From: an uncultured Bacilli bacterium
Lineage (GTDB): Bacteria > Bacillota_I > Bacilli_A > RF39 > UBA660
Assembly: GCA_944332375.1 (NCBI GenBank)
Contig: CALVJU010000065.1
Coordinates: forward strand, 1 to 25,448
Direction: 5' to 3'
DNA: 25,448 nucleotides
The notes under the pieces were generated by a model that saw nothing but the letters and a program-made list of their open reading frames with translations, did no database searches and was not told the DNA's origin. Shown piece after piece: positions 1-6,091 of the stretch. Position 1 is the first letter of the stretch. Each line of letters opens with the position of its first letter. A program made the translations under genes and the position numbers.

Positions 1-401
1 GCATAATAACGTTCTTTCTCATCCTCTGTCAACATATCTGTATCTTCCCTTGGAAGAACAATATTCAAATCTTTCTTTCTAAAATCATCCAAAACCAAAC
101 GAAGTCCCTCTAAATAAGAACATCCAAATAAACGATCATATACTTTCTCACAAGAAAGTAGCTTCTCATTTTTACGTGATGCCTCTATTTCTTTCGCGTA
201 TTTCTTGTCTAATTTCAAGATATCCAACAAATCTCCAACCGGATCATCATAAAACTTTTTATAAAATGCATAAAGAGAATCATTTCTTTTTTTCTGGATT
301 AAGATCGCACTATCTAAATCTTCTTCTTTTCTTACAAGATCTTGAATGGAATCTTCATAGTAACTAAGATCCCTTGTTTTTAACATTTCTTTTAATTCCA
401 T
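1..401 (-). CDS. Unrecognised protein, N-terminal 133 residues (gene runs off the window)
   Basis: This open frame starts at ATG 401, preceded by a GGTGAT ribosome site at 405-410, and continues without a stop to base 1, so the C-terminus is missing. The visible 133 residues are highly charged and look helical. They begin MELKEMLKTRDLSYYEDSIQ, are rich in Lys, Asp and Glu, contain two Cys (near residues 83 and 93), and show no signal peptide or membrane segment. I do not recognise the family. It follows the spoIIP block by about 50 bases with no clear terminator between, so it may be cotranscribed with it. In Bacillus the position after yqxA is held by lepA, and this is not LepA. Confidence 0.7.
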   Translation of the reverse strand, partial: MELKEMLKTRDLSYYEDSIQDLVRKEEDLDSAILIQKKRNDSLYAFYKKFYDDPVGDLLDILKLDKKYAKEIEASRKNEKLLSCEKVYDRLFGCSYLEGLRLVLDDFRKKDLNIVLPREDTDMLTEDEKERYY

Positions 402-450
402 CGTATCACCAACTTGCCTTTAGTTTACCATGTTTCGTTTGAATAAGCAA

Positions 451-798
451 CTATTCATCAACCATTTTATTTAACATGCCAAACAACTTATCGACTCCTA
501 ATTTTACCAAATCTCCGATTTGACTAGAAATCTGATATCCCATATTAGACATTTTATTTCCATAATCACGATCTGGTTGTTCTAAGTAATCTTCAATATC
601 GACTTCTTTGCCAGCTGCCACATCTTTTTCAAATTGTTCGATTTGCTCTTTGGTAAAACTCGTCTTTCTTCTAATATCATATTCATAATACCCAGTTTCT
701 TGTGACAGATAAAGTGTTAGAAAAGCCATAAAGGAAGCAATCATAAAATATTTAAAACAACGTTTATAAATCTTAATTTTATCTTCTTTTTTGATCAT
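451..798 (-). CDS. Small membrane-anchored protein after spoIIP (YqxA position)
   Basis: A 115-residue protein with one N-terminal membrane segment at roughly residues 13-31 (KYFMIASFMAFLTLYL), then an acidic stretch and an amphipathic C-terminal half. Its ATG overlaps the spoIIP stop by four bases (ATGA), which indicates translational coupling and a place in the gpr-spoIIP operon. In Bacillus subtilis the gene after spoIIP is yqxA (DUF3679), a protein of about the same size with an N-terminal membrane segment. Position and topology suggest this is the counterpart, but I cannot confirm sequence homology by eye. Function is unknown; a forespore or sporulation-stage role is inferred only from the operon. 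Confidence 0.7.
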   Translation of the reverse strand: MIKKEDKIKIYKRCFKYFMIASFMAFLTLYLSQETGYYEYDIRRKTSFTKEQIEQFEKDVAAGKEVDIEDYLEQPDRDYGNKMSNMGYQISSQIGDLVKLGVDKLFGMLNKMVDE

Positions 799-1775
799 GA
801 TTTTAAATACGCACTGATAATTGGAACGATTGCTTCCACGGTATTTTGTACTTCATCAATGGTATTCTCATTGGCTCCTAATTCTAACAAGATCATATTT
901 CCATTTAAATCCTGATTATATAACCCATTGACATTACTTCCACTCTTACTCATAATTCCTCTCGATAACTTTGGATATGATTGATTAATTAAGTCTGAGA
1001 TCGATTGCGCTAAAGAAAGATTTGCCTGATAATTCGGATTATTCATTCCTACAATAAATAAAACCTTAGCATAGTTTTTCTCTCCAATGGTAATCGTAGA
1101 AGAATCGTGAGGAATGGCATCGCGATGAAGGTCAATGATTAATTTTAAATCTGGATATTTCTTTAATATACTTTCTACGAAGGTTCTACTTGCTACATAA
1201 CTTTTCGCATACTGGTATCCTTGTTCTTTCATATAATCAGAAATATTGGTCTCTTCGACAATGGTTTCTATCCCCGCTTTTTGAAAATGTTCTTTCATCA
1301 GATAAGAAGCCATCATGACACTCGGAGTTATATTATAAGGTTCTAATGTTTTCATACTATAACTCTCTGTCTGATGTGTGTTATAAATATAGACTTGCGG
1401 GGAAGAAGATACATCGGTCTTTTCTACAGGATTGGAAACAAATGTCGCATCGGGATCTTCTTGAAAAACCATTTCCTCTTTCTTTTGTTCTTCTACAGTC
1501 GGAACACCTAGTAGACTAAGTGGTTGTTCTAAATCAAAATCCATAAAATACTTGCCAATCTTCGCAATCACATTTTCCTCACTCTTTTGATAGAGTAAAT
1601 AATGATTGGAATCCCGCAACATGTTTTGTAAGAATTCTTCATTAGAAGTCGCTAATTGTGATTTTAAAACATAGTAAGTTGTACTCTCAAAAGAAAAATA
1701 ACAAACCAAAATCAAAATCAGTATTTTTATGAGTTTATGTTTTTTTCTTCTTTTTGTGTGAAATTTTTTGGACAT
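795..1775 (-). CDS. spoIIP: SpoIIP, stage II sporulation peptidoglycan hydrolase
   Basis: SpoIIP is the amidase/endopeptidase of the SpoIID-SpoIIM-SpoIIP engulfment complex, which degrades septal peptidoglycan so the mother cell can engulf the forespore. The 326-residue product has a basic N-terminus, a membrane anchor at about 15-30, a low-conservation linker, then the SpoIIP domain from about residue 126. Visible signatures are YNTHQTESY (His134, Glu137), IIDLHRDA (about 213-220) and LLELGANENT near the end, which supply the expected metal-binding and catalytic His/Glu set. I chose ATG 1775 over an upstream in-frame start at 1808 because an AAAGGAGGG ribosome site lies just before it. It follows gpr by 54 bases, as in Bacillus. 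Confidence 0.95.
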   Translation of the reverse strand: MSKKFHTKRRKKHKLIKILILILVCYFSFESTTYYVLKSQLATSNEEFLQNMLRDSNHYLLYQKSEENVIAKIGKYFMDFDLEQPLSLLGVPTVEEQKKEEMVFQEDPDATFVSNPVEKTDVSSSPQVYIYNTHQTESYSMKTLEPYNITPSVMMASYLMKEHFQKAGIETIVEETNISDYMKEQGYQYAKSYVASRTFVESILKKYPDLKLIIDLHRDAIPHDSSTITIGEKNYAKVLFIVGMNNPNYQANLSLAQSISDLINQSYPKLSRGIMSKSGSNVNGLYNQDLNGNMILLELGANENTIDEVQNTVEAIVPIISAYLKS

Positions 1776-1829
1776 ATTCTCCCTCCTTTTGATATCATAC
1801 GATACCAAGGATGGAAATTATGTCAAAAA

Positions 1830-2864
1830 TCATTCTGTTTCAAAAGAAATATTTCGATGTAATGCGTGATTCAGTGCATTTCCTAAAAGAAATCCTAACT
1901 TTTCTACAAAATAATCAATCTCTTTAGGAGTCACAATAAAGTTATATCCAATCGGAGTCAGTACTTCTAAAATATATTGTTTCCTTTCTTCTTCTGATAA
2001 ACTTCCTAAGGAGCCCATCAACTTCTCATTATCTTCTGGGGCAATTGTTACTTCTTTTTTTAAGTAGTTCTCGTGTCCAAAAGAAAGTTTATGAGAAGGT
2101 TTGGAAAGATGTTCTTTGGTATATGCGAAATTCTTCTGCATATAATAAATCGTATCGGAAACAATGGTAGCAGCATCAACAACAGTTGGTACTCCGAGTG
2201 CTAGAACAGGAATAGAAAAGTATTCGGTACTAATTTCTTTTCTTTGATTTTGGACACCACTTCCCGGGTGAATTCCGGTATCTGTCATTTGAATGGTCTT
2301 ATTTAATCGTTCTACACTACCACTTGCTAAAGCATCGATGACAATCATAAAGTCAGGACGAATCTCTTGGACAATTCCTTTTAATAGTTCTCTAGTTTCC
2401 ATTCCAGTTGTTCCCATCACTCCTGGTTTGATCGCATAAGTCTTACGAAAACCCTTTTCCACTTCTCCCAGTTCAAATAAATGATTCGTAACGAGCACAT
2501 GACTGATCGCAAGTGGTCCTAGTGCATCTGGAGTAGAATTTTCATTTCCAAGACCCACCATCAAACAAGAAGCTGTCTCAGGAATTTTCATCTTGTTTAA
2601 TAACTTGGTTAATTCCTCTGTCACAATTTTTAAAACCTGTTGTTCATTCTCATGATCTGTAATATCTTCAAATTCAATCGTAATATAATTCCCCTGTTTC
2701 TTGTTCAAGATCGCTTCTGCTTCTTTTTCAATCTTCACGGTTGTCACTTTACAGATTCCAATTTCTTTTACCTGTTTTTTGACACCATCCATCTCTTTTG
2801 TAATTAAATCAATTGCTAAATCGGTACGGGGTAATTTCCCTTTCAAATCGATTTCATGCCCCAT
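1830..2864 (-). CDS. gpr: Gpr, germination protease that degrades small acid-soluble spore proteins
   Basis: Gpr is an aspartic-type endopeptidase that cleaves DNA-protecting SASPs during spore outgrowth. It is made in the forespore as a zymogen and self-processes. The product (344 residues from ATG 2864) has the hallmark PRTDLA near the N-terminus, GLGNENSTPDALGP, PGVMGTTGMET, VIDALASGS and GVPTVVDAATIVSDTI. The Asp residues in TPDALG and VIDALAS match the family's two catalytic aspartates. A GTG at 2876 is also in frame, but the purine-rich AGGTGGTGAG just before ATG 2864 makes the ATG the better start. The gene is divergent from rpsT and leads spoIIP, the Bacillus arrangement, and it marks this as a spore-forming lineage. 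Confidence 0.96.
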   Translation of the reverse strand: MGHEIDLKGKLPRTDLAIDLITKEMDGVKKQVKEIGICKVTTVKIEKEAEAILNKKQGNYITIEFEDITDHENEQQVLKIVTEELTKLLNKMKIPETASCLMVGLGNENSTPDALGPLAISHVLVTNHLFELGEVEKGFRKTYAIKPGVMGTTGMETRELLKGIVQEIRPDFMIVIDALASGSVERLNKTIQMTDTGIHPGSGVQNQRKEISTEYFSIPVLALGVPTVVDAATIVSDTIYYMQKNFAYTKEHLSKPSHKLSFGHENYLKKEVTIAPEDNEKLMGSLGSLSEEERKQYILEVLTPIGYNFIVTPKEIDYFVEKLGFLLGNALNHALHRNISFETE

Positions 2865-2883
2865 TTTTCTCACCACCTACGAT

Positions 2884-2914
2884 TATTTTTACCAAAAACA
2901 GGTGTTTTTATTGC
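2884..2914 (-). promoter_or_regulatory. Candidate forespore-sigma promoter for gpr
   Basis: Reading the minus strand, GGTAAAAATA (2893-2884) fits the sigma-F-type -10 pattern (GG, then A-rich, ending TA). A partial -35, GCAATA (2914-2909), lies 15 bases upstream. Gpr is forespore-expressed in Bacillus, so such a promoter is expected. The -35 match is weak and the leader would be only about a dozen bases, so this is tentative. Confidence 0.3.
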
Positions 2915-2939
2915 ATTTTTCTTTTGAATTTGCTAAAAT
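2911..2939 (+). promoter_or_regulatory. Sigma-A promoter of rpsT
   Basis: TTGCAT (2911-2916) and TAAAAT (2934-2939) are separated by 17 bases, with TGC directly before the -10 (extended -10). The rpsT ATG is about 33 bases downstream. It overlaps the gpr upstream region on the opposite strand. Confidence 0.75.
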
Positions 2940-2972
2940 AGTGATGTTCAAGAGAACTTGGAGGTGAAACTT

Positions 2973-3236
2973 ATGGCAAATATGAAGAATGCAAAGAAGA
3001 AGATCAAACAAAATATCAAAAGAGAAGCGGAAAATAATGATTATACTGCAGCAATGAAAACAGCAATGAAAAATGTGGAAAGAGCAGTCAAAGCAAACGA
3101 TAAAGAATTGGCAAAAGAAAAATTAGGTGTAGCCATCAAAGCAATCGATAAAGCAAATAGTAAGGGTGCTGTCAAAGCAAACAATGTTGCTCGTAATAAA
3201 TCTCGTTTAACAAAAAAGGTTAATGCAATGGAGTAA
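2973..3236 (+). CDS. rpsT: Ribosomal protein bS20
   Basis: Small basic 30S-subunit protein that binds 16S rRNA in the body of the subunit. The 87 residues start MANMKNAKKKIKQN and carry the usual S20 pattern: a Lys-rich helical N-terminus, a middle ending KAIDKANSKGAVKANNVARNKSRL, and a short tail. The length is normal for the family. ATG 2973 is chosen over the frame's upstream ATG at 2958 because GGAGGTGAA lies directly between them and the protein begins at MAN as in homologues. It has its own promoter and a terminator that overlaps its stop codon, so it is probably a single-gene transcript. Placement divergent to gpr is conserved in Bacillota. Confidence 0.97.
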   Translation: MANMKNAKKKIKQNIKREAENNDYTAAMKTAMKNVERAVKANDKELAKEKLGVAIKAIDKANSKGAVKANNVARNKSRLTKKVNAME

Positions 3237-3255
3237 GAAATTACTTCTTTTTTTT
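3230..3255 (+). terminator. Rho-independent terminator of rpsT
   Basis: GGAGTAA and TTACTTC form a 7-bp stem (one G-T pair) around a GAAA tetraloop, followed by eight T residues. The left arm includes the rpsT stop codon. Confidence 0.8.
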
Positions 3256-3267
3256 ATCCTGTTTTGA

Positions 3268-3273
3268 TATAAT
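3268..3273 (+). promoter_or_regulatory. Perfect TATAAT ahead of the transglutaminase-like gene
   Basis: A consensus -10 hexamer sits 16 bases before the GTG start at 3290, just after the rpsT terminator. No good -35 is present 16-18 bases upstream, where the T-tract lies. If used, the 5' leader would be only about 10 bases and would start within the AGGTGAT ribosome site. Confidence 0.35.
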
Positions 3274-3289
3274 AATATCAGGTGATAAT

Positions 3290-4219
3290 GTGAAACAATT
3301 AAGAAACTTTTTATATACACTTTTAGGAATGGTCTTTGTCTTTGTTCTCTTTTTATATCATAGACCGATTGCCCGCTTTATCATGGAGAACTTCATTTAT
3401 AAAAATGACATGGTCATCCAAGAAAAGAACCAGTATTATCAAGAGTTAAATATCAGTTATGTTCAAGAGACAGAAGACTTTCAACCAAAGAATCGGCAGG
3501 ATTTATTAAATATTATTTATACGATTTTAAATAATGGTTGGGAGGAATACACATTCTTCTGTGATGAATCTTATGAGAGTTGTTTCAACGATGCGAAAAC
3601 ACTAACCGAAAATCCAGAAGAACTTTCTAATTTCAATAACTTTGTCCATCCATATAATAGTTTTAACCATTTATATATCGATATTAATAACTTTGGAAAA
3701 ATTCATGTCCAAGTAGAAAAAACATATACCGCGGAAGAGATTCAGTTTATTGATTCAGAAATAGATCGTATTATGGGAGAAACAGTAAATGATACGATGA
3801 CTGATGTAGAAAAAATAAAAGCGATTCACGATTATATTATCAATCATACGGTTTATGATAGTGAGGGTGCAGAAAATATTAATAATGAGAATTATAAGAA
3901 TGAGAAAGCAACACATACTGCTTATGGAACACTTAAGTATCATATTGCTCTTTGTGGAGGATATTCCGATACGATGGCGTTATTCTTAGATCGTCTCAAT
4001 ATTCCGAATTATAAAATATCTAATGCAGAACATGTATGGAATTTAGTCTATGTCAATGATACATGGCTTCATGTTGATTTAACATGGGATGATCCTGTGG
4101 TAGATACCCATGAAAATGTTTTGTTAGATCATTACTTCTTAATTACAGGAACGGATTTATTAGCAAAAGATCCAATCCATCATGTCTTTGATCAGAATAT
4201 TTACAAAGAAGGAATTTAA
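3290..4219 (+). CDS. Membrane-anchored transglutaminase-like superfamily protein
   Basis: A 309-residue protein with an N-terminal membrane segment at about residues 6-24 (FLYTLLGMVFVFVLFLY), so the rest probably faces outside. The C-terminal half is a transglutaminase/protease-like fold. It has an IHDYIINHTVYD helix leading to LCGGYSD (catalytic Cys in CGGY), AEHVWNLVYV (catalytic His) and HVDLTWDDP (catalytic Asp). All three triad residues are present, so enzymatic activity is plausible. Bacterial members act as peptidases or crosslinking enzymes on surface proteins; the substrate cannot be told here. The start is GTG 3290 with AGGTGAT three bases upstream. It stands alone between rpsT and a convergent acetyltransferase gene. 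Confidence 0.88.
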   Translation: MKQLRNFLYTLLGMVFVFVLFLYHRPIARFIMENFIYKNDMVIQEKNQYYQELNISYVQETEDFQPKNRQDLLNIIYTILNNGWEEYTFFCDESYESCFNDAKTLTENPEELSNFNNFVHPYNSFNHLYIDINNFGKIHVQVEKTYTAEEIQFIDSEIDRIMGETVNDTMTDVEKIKAIHDYIINHTVYDSEGAENINNENYKNEKATHTAYGTLKYHIALCGGYSDTMALFLDRLNIPNYKISNAEHVWNLVYVNDTWLHVDLTWDDPVVDTHENVLLDHYFLITGTDLLAKDPIHHVFDQNIYKEGI

Positions 4220-4252
4220 AAAGAGGAAATCATCATCGATTCCCTCTTTTTT
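4218..4252. terminator. Bidirectional terminator between convergent genes
   Basis: AAAGAGG-A-AATC pairs with GATT-C-CCTCTTT around ATCATC, with A-runs on the left and T-runs on the right, so it can end transcription from both sides. In minus-strand RNA the single mismatch becomes a G-U pair. The stop of the plus gene and the TGA of the minus gene both lie inside it. Confidence 0.8.
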
Positions 4253-4799
4253 GAAACTTGTCTTTGGTTAGAACAATTGTCATTCCATTTACTTTTGTTC
4301 CAAACCGATTCCAAGTTGTTCTTTCTGCAATTTCAAATCCCAGTTCTTGAAACACATGTCGTGCAGATGCCCTATCCTCTTCAAAGCCATCATATAAAGC
4401 ATCAACACCGTGCGAAAAGGCATACTCACATAATAAAGTAAGTCCTTCTTTCGCATATCCCATACCACGATATTTCGCTTCAATGACAATTCCACAATGA
4501 TATTGTTGTAGATCTTGTTGGTATTGATAGTTGACATATCCAACATAACAATCTTTGTGAATGTCTTTTAAAAACAGAAATACACGATGTTCTTTTTCTC
4601 TTCTCTGATAACAGACTTCCCATCTTTCTTCTGGGAAATCAATACACCCTGTATCATAGTGATATCCTTCGTAAGAAACATCGTATCCCGCATTGTAGCT
4701 CATTGTATCAGGATCTTCTAGGCATTGTTTTTCATACCAATAATCGTTTAATTCTGGTTTTACTAAGACTAATCGATAAATCGTTGATACCCCCACCAC
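4233..4799 (-). CDS. GNAT-family N-acetyltransferase
   Basis: Predicted acyl-CoA-dependent N-acetyltransferase. The acetyl-CoA loop is seen as YRGMGYAKEGL in the second half, followed by a helix (LLCEYAF) and the typical ASARHVFQELGFE segment, a GNAT C-terminal hallmark. Length (about 188) is normal. The substrate is unknown. The frame begins with GTG codons at 4799 and 4796 that overlap the deaminase gene by 31 bases, but neither has a clear ribosome site. A strong GGTGGGGG lies just after them, about 8 bases before an in-frame ATT, so the real start could be that non-AUG codon (product MYRLVLVKP...). It is the second gene of the deaminase operon and ends in the shared terminator. Confidence 0.85.
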   Translation of the reverse strand: MVGVSTIYRLVLVKPELNDYWYEKQCLEDPDTMSYNAGYDVSYEGYHYDTGCIDFPEERWEVCYQRREKEHRVFLFLKDIHKDCYVGYVNYQYQQDLQQYHCGIVIEAKYRGMGYAKEGLTLLCEYAFSHGVDALYDGFEEDRASARHVFQELGFEIAERTTWNRFGTKVNGMTIVLTKDKFQKRGNR

Positions 4800-5173
4800 A
4801 TTGGTACAAGTTCTTCTAAGCGAACGGTTTCTTTTGTTTCAAGATCGCTTAATATTTCCATATTTTTACTATTTTTATCTAACTGCATCAAATATTCTCT
4901 GCAAGCTCCACAAGGCATACCAACCTTTCCATCACGAGTGACACAAACCAGTTTGACAATATGACTTTCTCCGTTGGTAATCATATTGGCAATAGCATTT
5001 CTTTCTGCGCACATTCCAAGTGTGGAAGCGGTATCAATACAAACACCAGTATAGATATTTCCTTGATCGGTTAAAATAGCTGCAGCAACTCCTCCTGCTT
5101 CAATAAAAGGAGATACTGTTCTGGGATTTAATTTTTCTTTTGCTTTTGTATATAATTCATCCCATATATTCAT
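4769..5173 (-). CDS. Cytidine deaminase-family zinc hydrolase
   Basis: A 134-residue member of the cytidine deaminase superfamily, which converts (deoxy)cytidine to (deoxy)uridine in pyrimidine salvage, or acts on related nucleosides. Zinc ligands and the proton shuttle are visible: CAERNAI (Cys and catalytic Glu) and PCGACREYL (two Cys). Length matches tetrameric Cdd. The C-terminus (LVPMWWGYQRFID) is less typical, so another base or nucleoside such as a blasticidin-type substrate cannot be excluded. ATG 5173 is preceded by AGGAG; in-frame codons back to 5209 lack a site. It is the first standard-size gene of a transcript starting near 5324, with a 150-base leader that holds a small ORF and a dyad. 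Confidence 0.88.
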   Translation of the reverse strand: MNIWDELYTKAKEKLNPRTVSPFIEAGGVAAAILTDQGNIYTGVCIDTASTLGMCAERNAIANMITNGESHIVKLVCVTRDGKVGMPCGACREYLMQLDKNSKNMEILSDLETKETVRLEELVPMWWGYQRFID

Positions 5174-5206
5174 TTTCTTTTCTCCTATCTTTTTAGGGAA
5201 GTCTTG

Positions 5207-5263
5207 CACACATGCAGTTATGGTTTGTTTTAAAAAACGAAATTCACCTCACAGGCATGTGTG
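5207..5263. repeat. 9-bp inverted repeat in the deaminase leader
   Basis: CACACATGC (5207-5215) and GCATGTGTG (5255-5263) are perfect inverted copies separated by 39 bases, between the deaminase start and the middle of the small upstream ORF. One arm lies inside the small ORF, so a ribosome on it would block pairing. It could be an RNA stem or a protein-binding dyad. Confidence 0.5.
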
Positions 5264-5298
5264 ATTCCCTTGCATTCATTGTAACAATTTAACTTCAT
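5230..5298 (-). CDS. 22-codon Cys-rich leader ORF upstream of the deaminase gene
   Basis: ATG 5298 is preceded by AGGAGTGTGAGG, as good a ribosome site as any in the window, and reads 22 codons to TAA at 5230. The peptide begins MKLNCYNECKG and contains three Cys (positions 5, 9 and 16) and one His. It is the first ORF of the transcript from the promoter at 5331-5359. It could be a regulatory leader peptide, a metal-binding microprotein, or chance. No family is recognised. Confidence 0.45.
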   Translation of the reverse strand: MKLNCYNECKGITHACEVNFVF

Positions 5299-5330
5299 TT
5301 GCCTCACACTCCTTTCTCAGTTACAAGTTC

Positions 5331-5359
5331 ATTATAGCAAGCAGGAAACACATTGTAAA
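5331..5359 (-). promoter_or_regulatory. Strong sigma-A promoter of the leader ORF-deaminase-GNAT operon
   Basis: On the minus strand TTTACA (5359-5354) is 17 bases from TATAAT (5336-5331), with TGC directly before the -10. This is one of the best promoters in the window. Transcription should begin near 5324, about 26 bases before the small ORF. Confidence 0.8.
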
Positions 5360-5360
5360 G

Positions 5361-5384
5361 AAAAACACACTATTTCTAGTTGTG
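5361..5384 (-). terminator. Probable terminator after the 5395-5766 gene
   Basis: Minus-strand CACAACTA and TAGTGTG form a 7-bp stem with one bulged A around GAAA, followed by TTTTTC. It lies 11 bases after the stop of the upstream gene and abuts the next promoter. Confidence 0.5.
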
Positions 5385-5394
5385 CTCTTCTATT

Positions 5395-5766
5395 TTATGA
5401 TTGTTTTTTCACTTCGCGATCGATCTGTATTTTTCTTAATTCCATTAATTCATATATCCATATAACAATTTCATCTGATAATTCACTTTCTAGACCTAAG
5501 CTTGTATCAAATAAAAATCGATCTTTTAACGCATCTAGCCTGTCATAAACATCAAGTATTTCTTTGGAATTGATGAAAAATAAATTTTGGGTACTCTGAA
5601 ATTTCGCACCCCACTTTGTTACAATATCCAATAAACTTTGTATTTCCTCTTTAGAACTCTGATAAGACTTTAACTCTTTCATAATGGCTAGTGGCCCAAT
5701 CAATCTGGCAAAAGCAATATCAATTTTTCCTCTGATTTCTGCATCACTGCACTGGTTCTTATCCAT
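5395..5766 (-). CDS. Hypothetical helical protein
   Basis: A protein of about 123 residues with no recognised domain, signal or membrane segment. It is predicted mostly helical, with heptad-like spacing in its middle (SKEEIQSLLDIVTKWGAKF) and an acidic C-terminal half ending in a basic tail (REVKKQS). I place the start at ATG 5766 (MDKNQCSDAE), which has GAGGGAC a few bases upstream; the in-frame ATG at 5814 has no ribosome site and would overlap the preceding gene. It follows that gene by about 30 bases and probably shares its transcript. Function unknown. Confidence 0.7.
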   Translation of the reverse strand: MDKNQCSDAEIRGKIDIAFARLIGPLAIMKELKSYQSSKEEIQSLLDIVTKWGAKFQSTQNLFFINSKEILDVYDRLDALKDRFLFDTSLGLESELSDEIVIWIYELMELRKIQIDREVKKQS

Positions 5767-5797
5767 GGTAGTCCCTCTTTCTCCTTGTCGTGGTTGA

Positions 5798-6001
5798 TTA
5801 CTTTTCATCAACAAAATGAAATTGATCTGGACAACGTTCTTCGATTTGCTGTTTGATTAAATCAATTTCTTTTTCTGTTTCAGATAAAATATTCTGTTGT
5901 TCTTTATATTCATTACTCATAACATATATTTTTATTCCCATTCCGATCACAATTACAATGAGAATCACAATCATGATCATTAAAACTCTTTCCCTTTTCA
6001 C
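5798..6001 (-). CDS. Small single-pass membrane protein
   Basis: A product of about 67 residues: a short basic N-terminus (KRERV), a very hydrophobic segment (MIMIVILIVIVIGMGIKIYV), then a Gln/Glu/Lys-rich stretch likely to be a short coiled coil (SETEKEIDLIKQQIEERC). The start is uncertain. GTG 6001 gives the basic N-terminus expected of an inside-facing anchor and has AAAGGA about 11 bases upstream, while ATG 5980 has GGGAAAGAG before it and gives 60 residues. It may pair with the next gene. No family recognised. Confidence 0.6.
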   Translation of the reverse strand: MKRERVLMIMIVILIVIVIGMGIKIYVMSNEYKEQQNILSETEKEIDLIKQQIEERCPDQFHFVDEK

Positions 6002-6026
6002 CTTACATCGATCCTTTCTTAATTCG

Positions 6027-6032
6027 ATTATA
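6027..6032 (-). promoter_or_regulatory. TATAAT -10 element for the 6001-5395 gene pair
   Basis: A consensus -10 hexamer lies about 25 bases before GTG 6001 and about 45 before ATG 5980 on the minus strand, just after the miaA terminator. No convincing -35 is present. Confidence 0.4.
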
Positions 6033-6047
6033 CAACAAAAATAGAAA

Positions 6048-6091
6048 AAAATATAATTAAAAAATGACACTGTCATCTCCAATGTCATTTT
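6048..6091 (-). terminator. Terminator of the ruvAB-miaA operon
   Basis: In the minus-strand RNA AAAATGACA (6091-6083) pairs with TGTCATTTT (6069-6061), a perfect 9-bp stem, followed by T-rich sequence. The left arm overlaps the miaA stop codon. A competing 6-bp hairpin, ATGACA-C-TGTCAT (6064-6076), uses part of the same arm. Confidence 0.65.

Noticed and set aside
2893..2908. AAAAAC-AGGT-GTTTTT as a terminator between gpr and rpsT
   Set aside because: Lies between divergent genes where no transcript needs ending, and it is only A/T runs around a short core.
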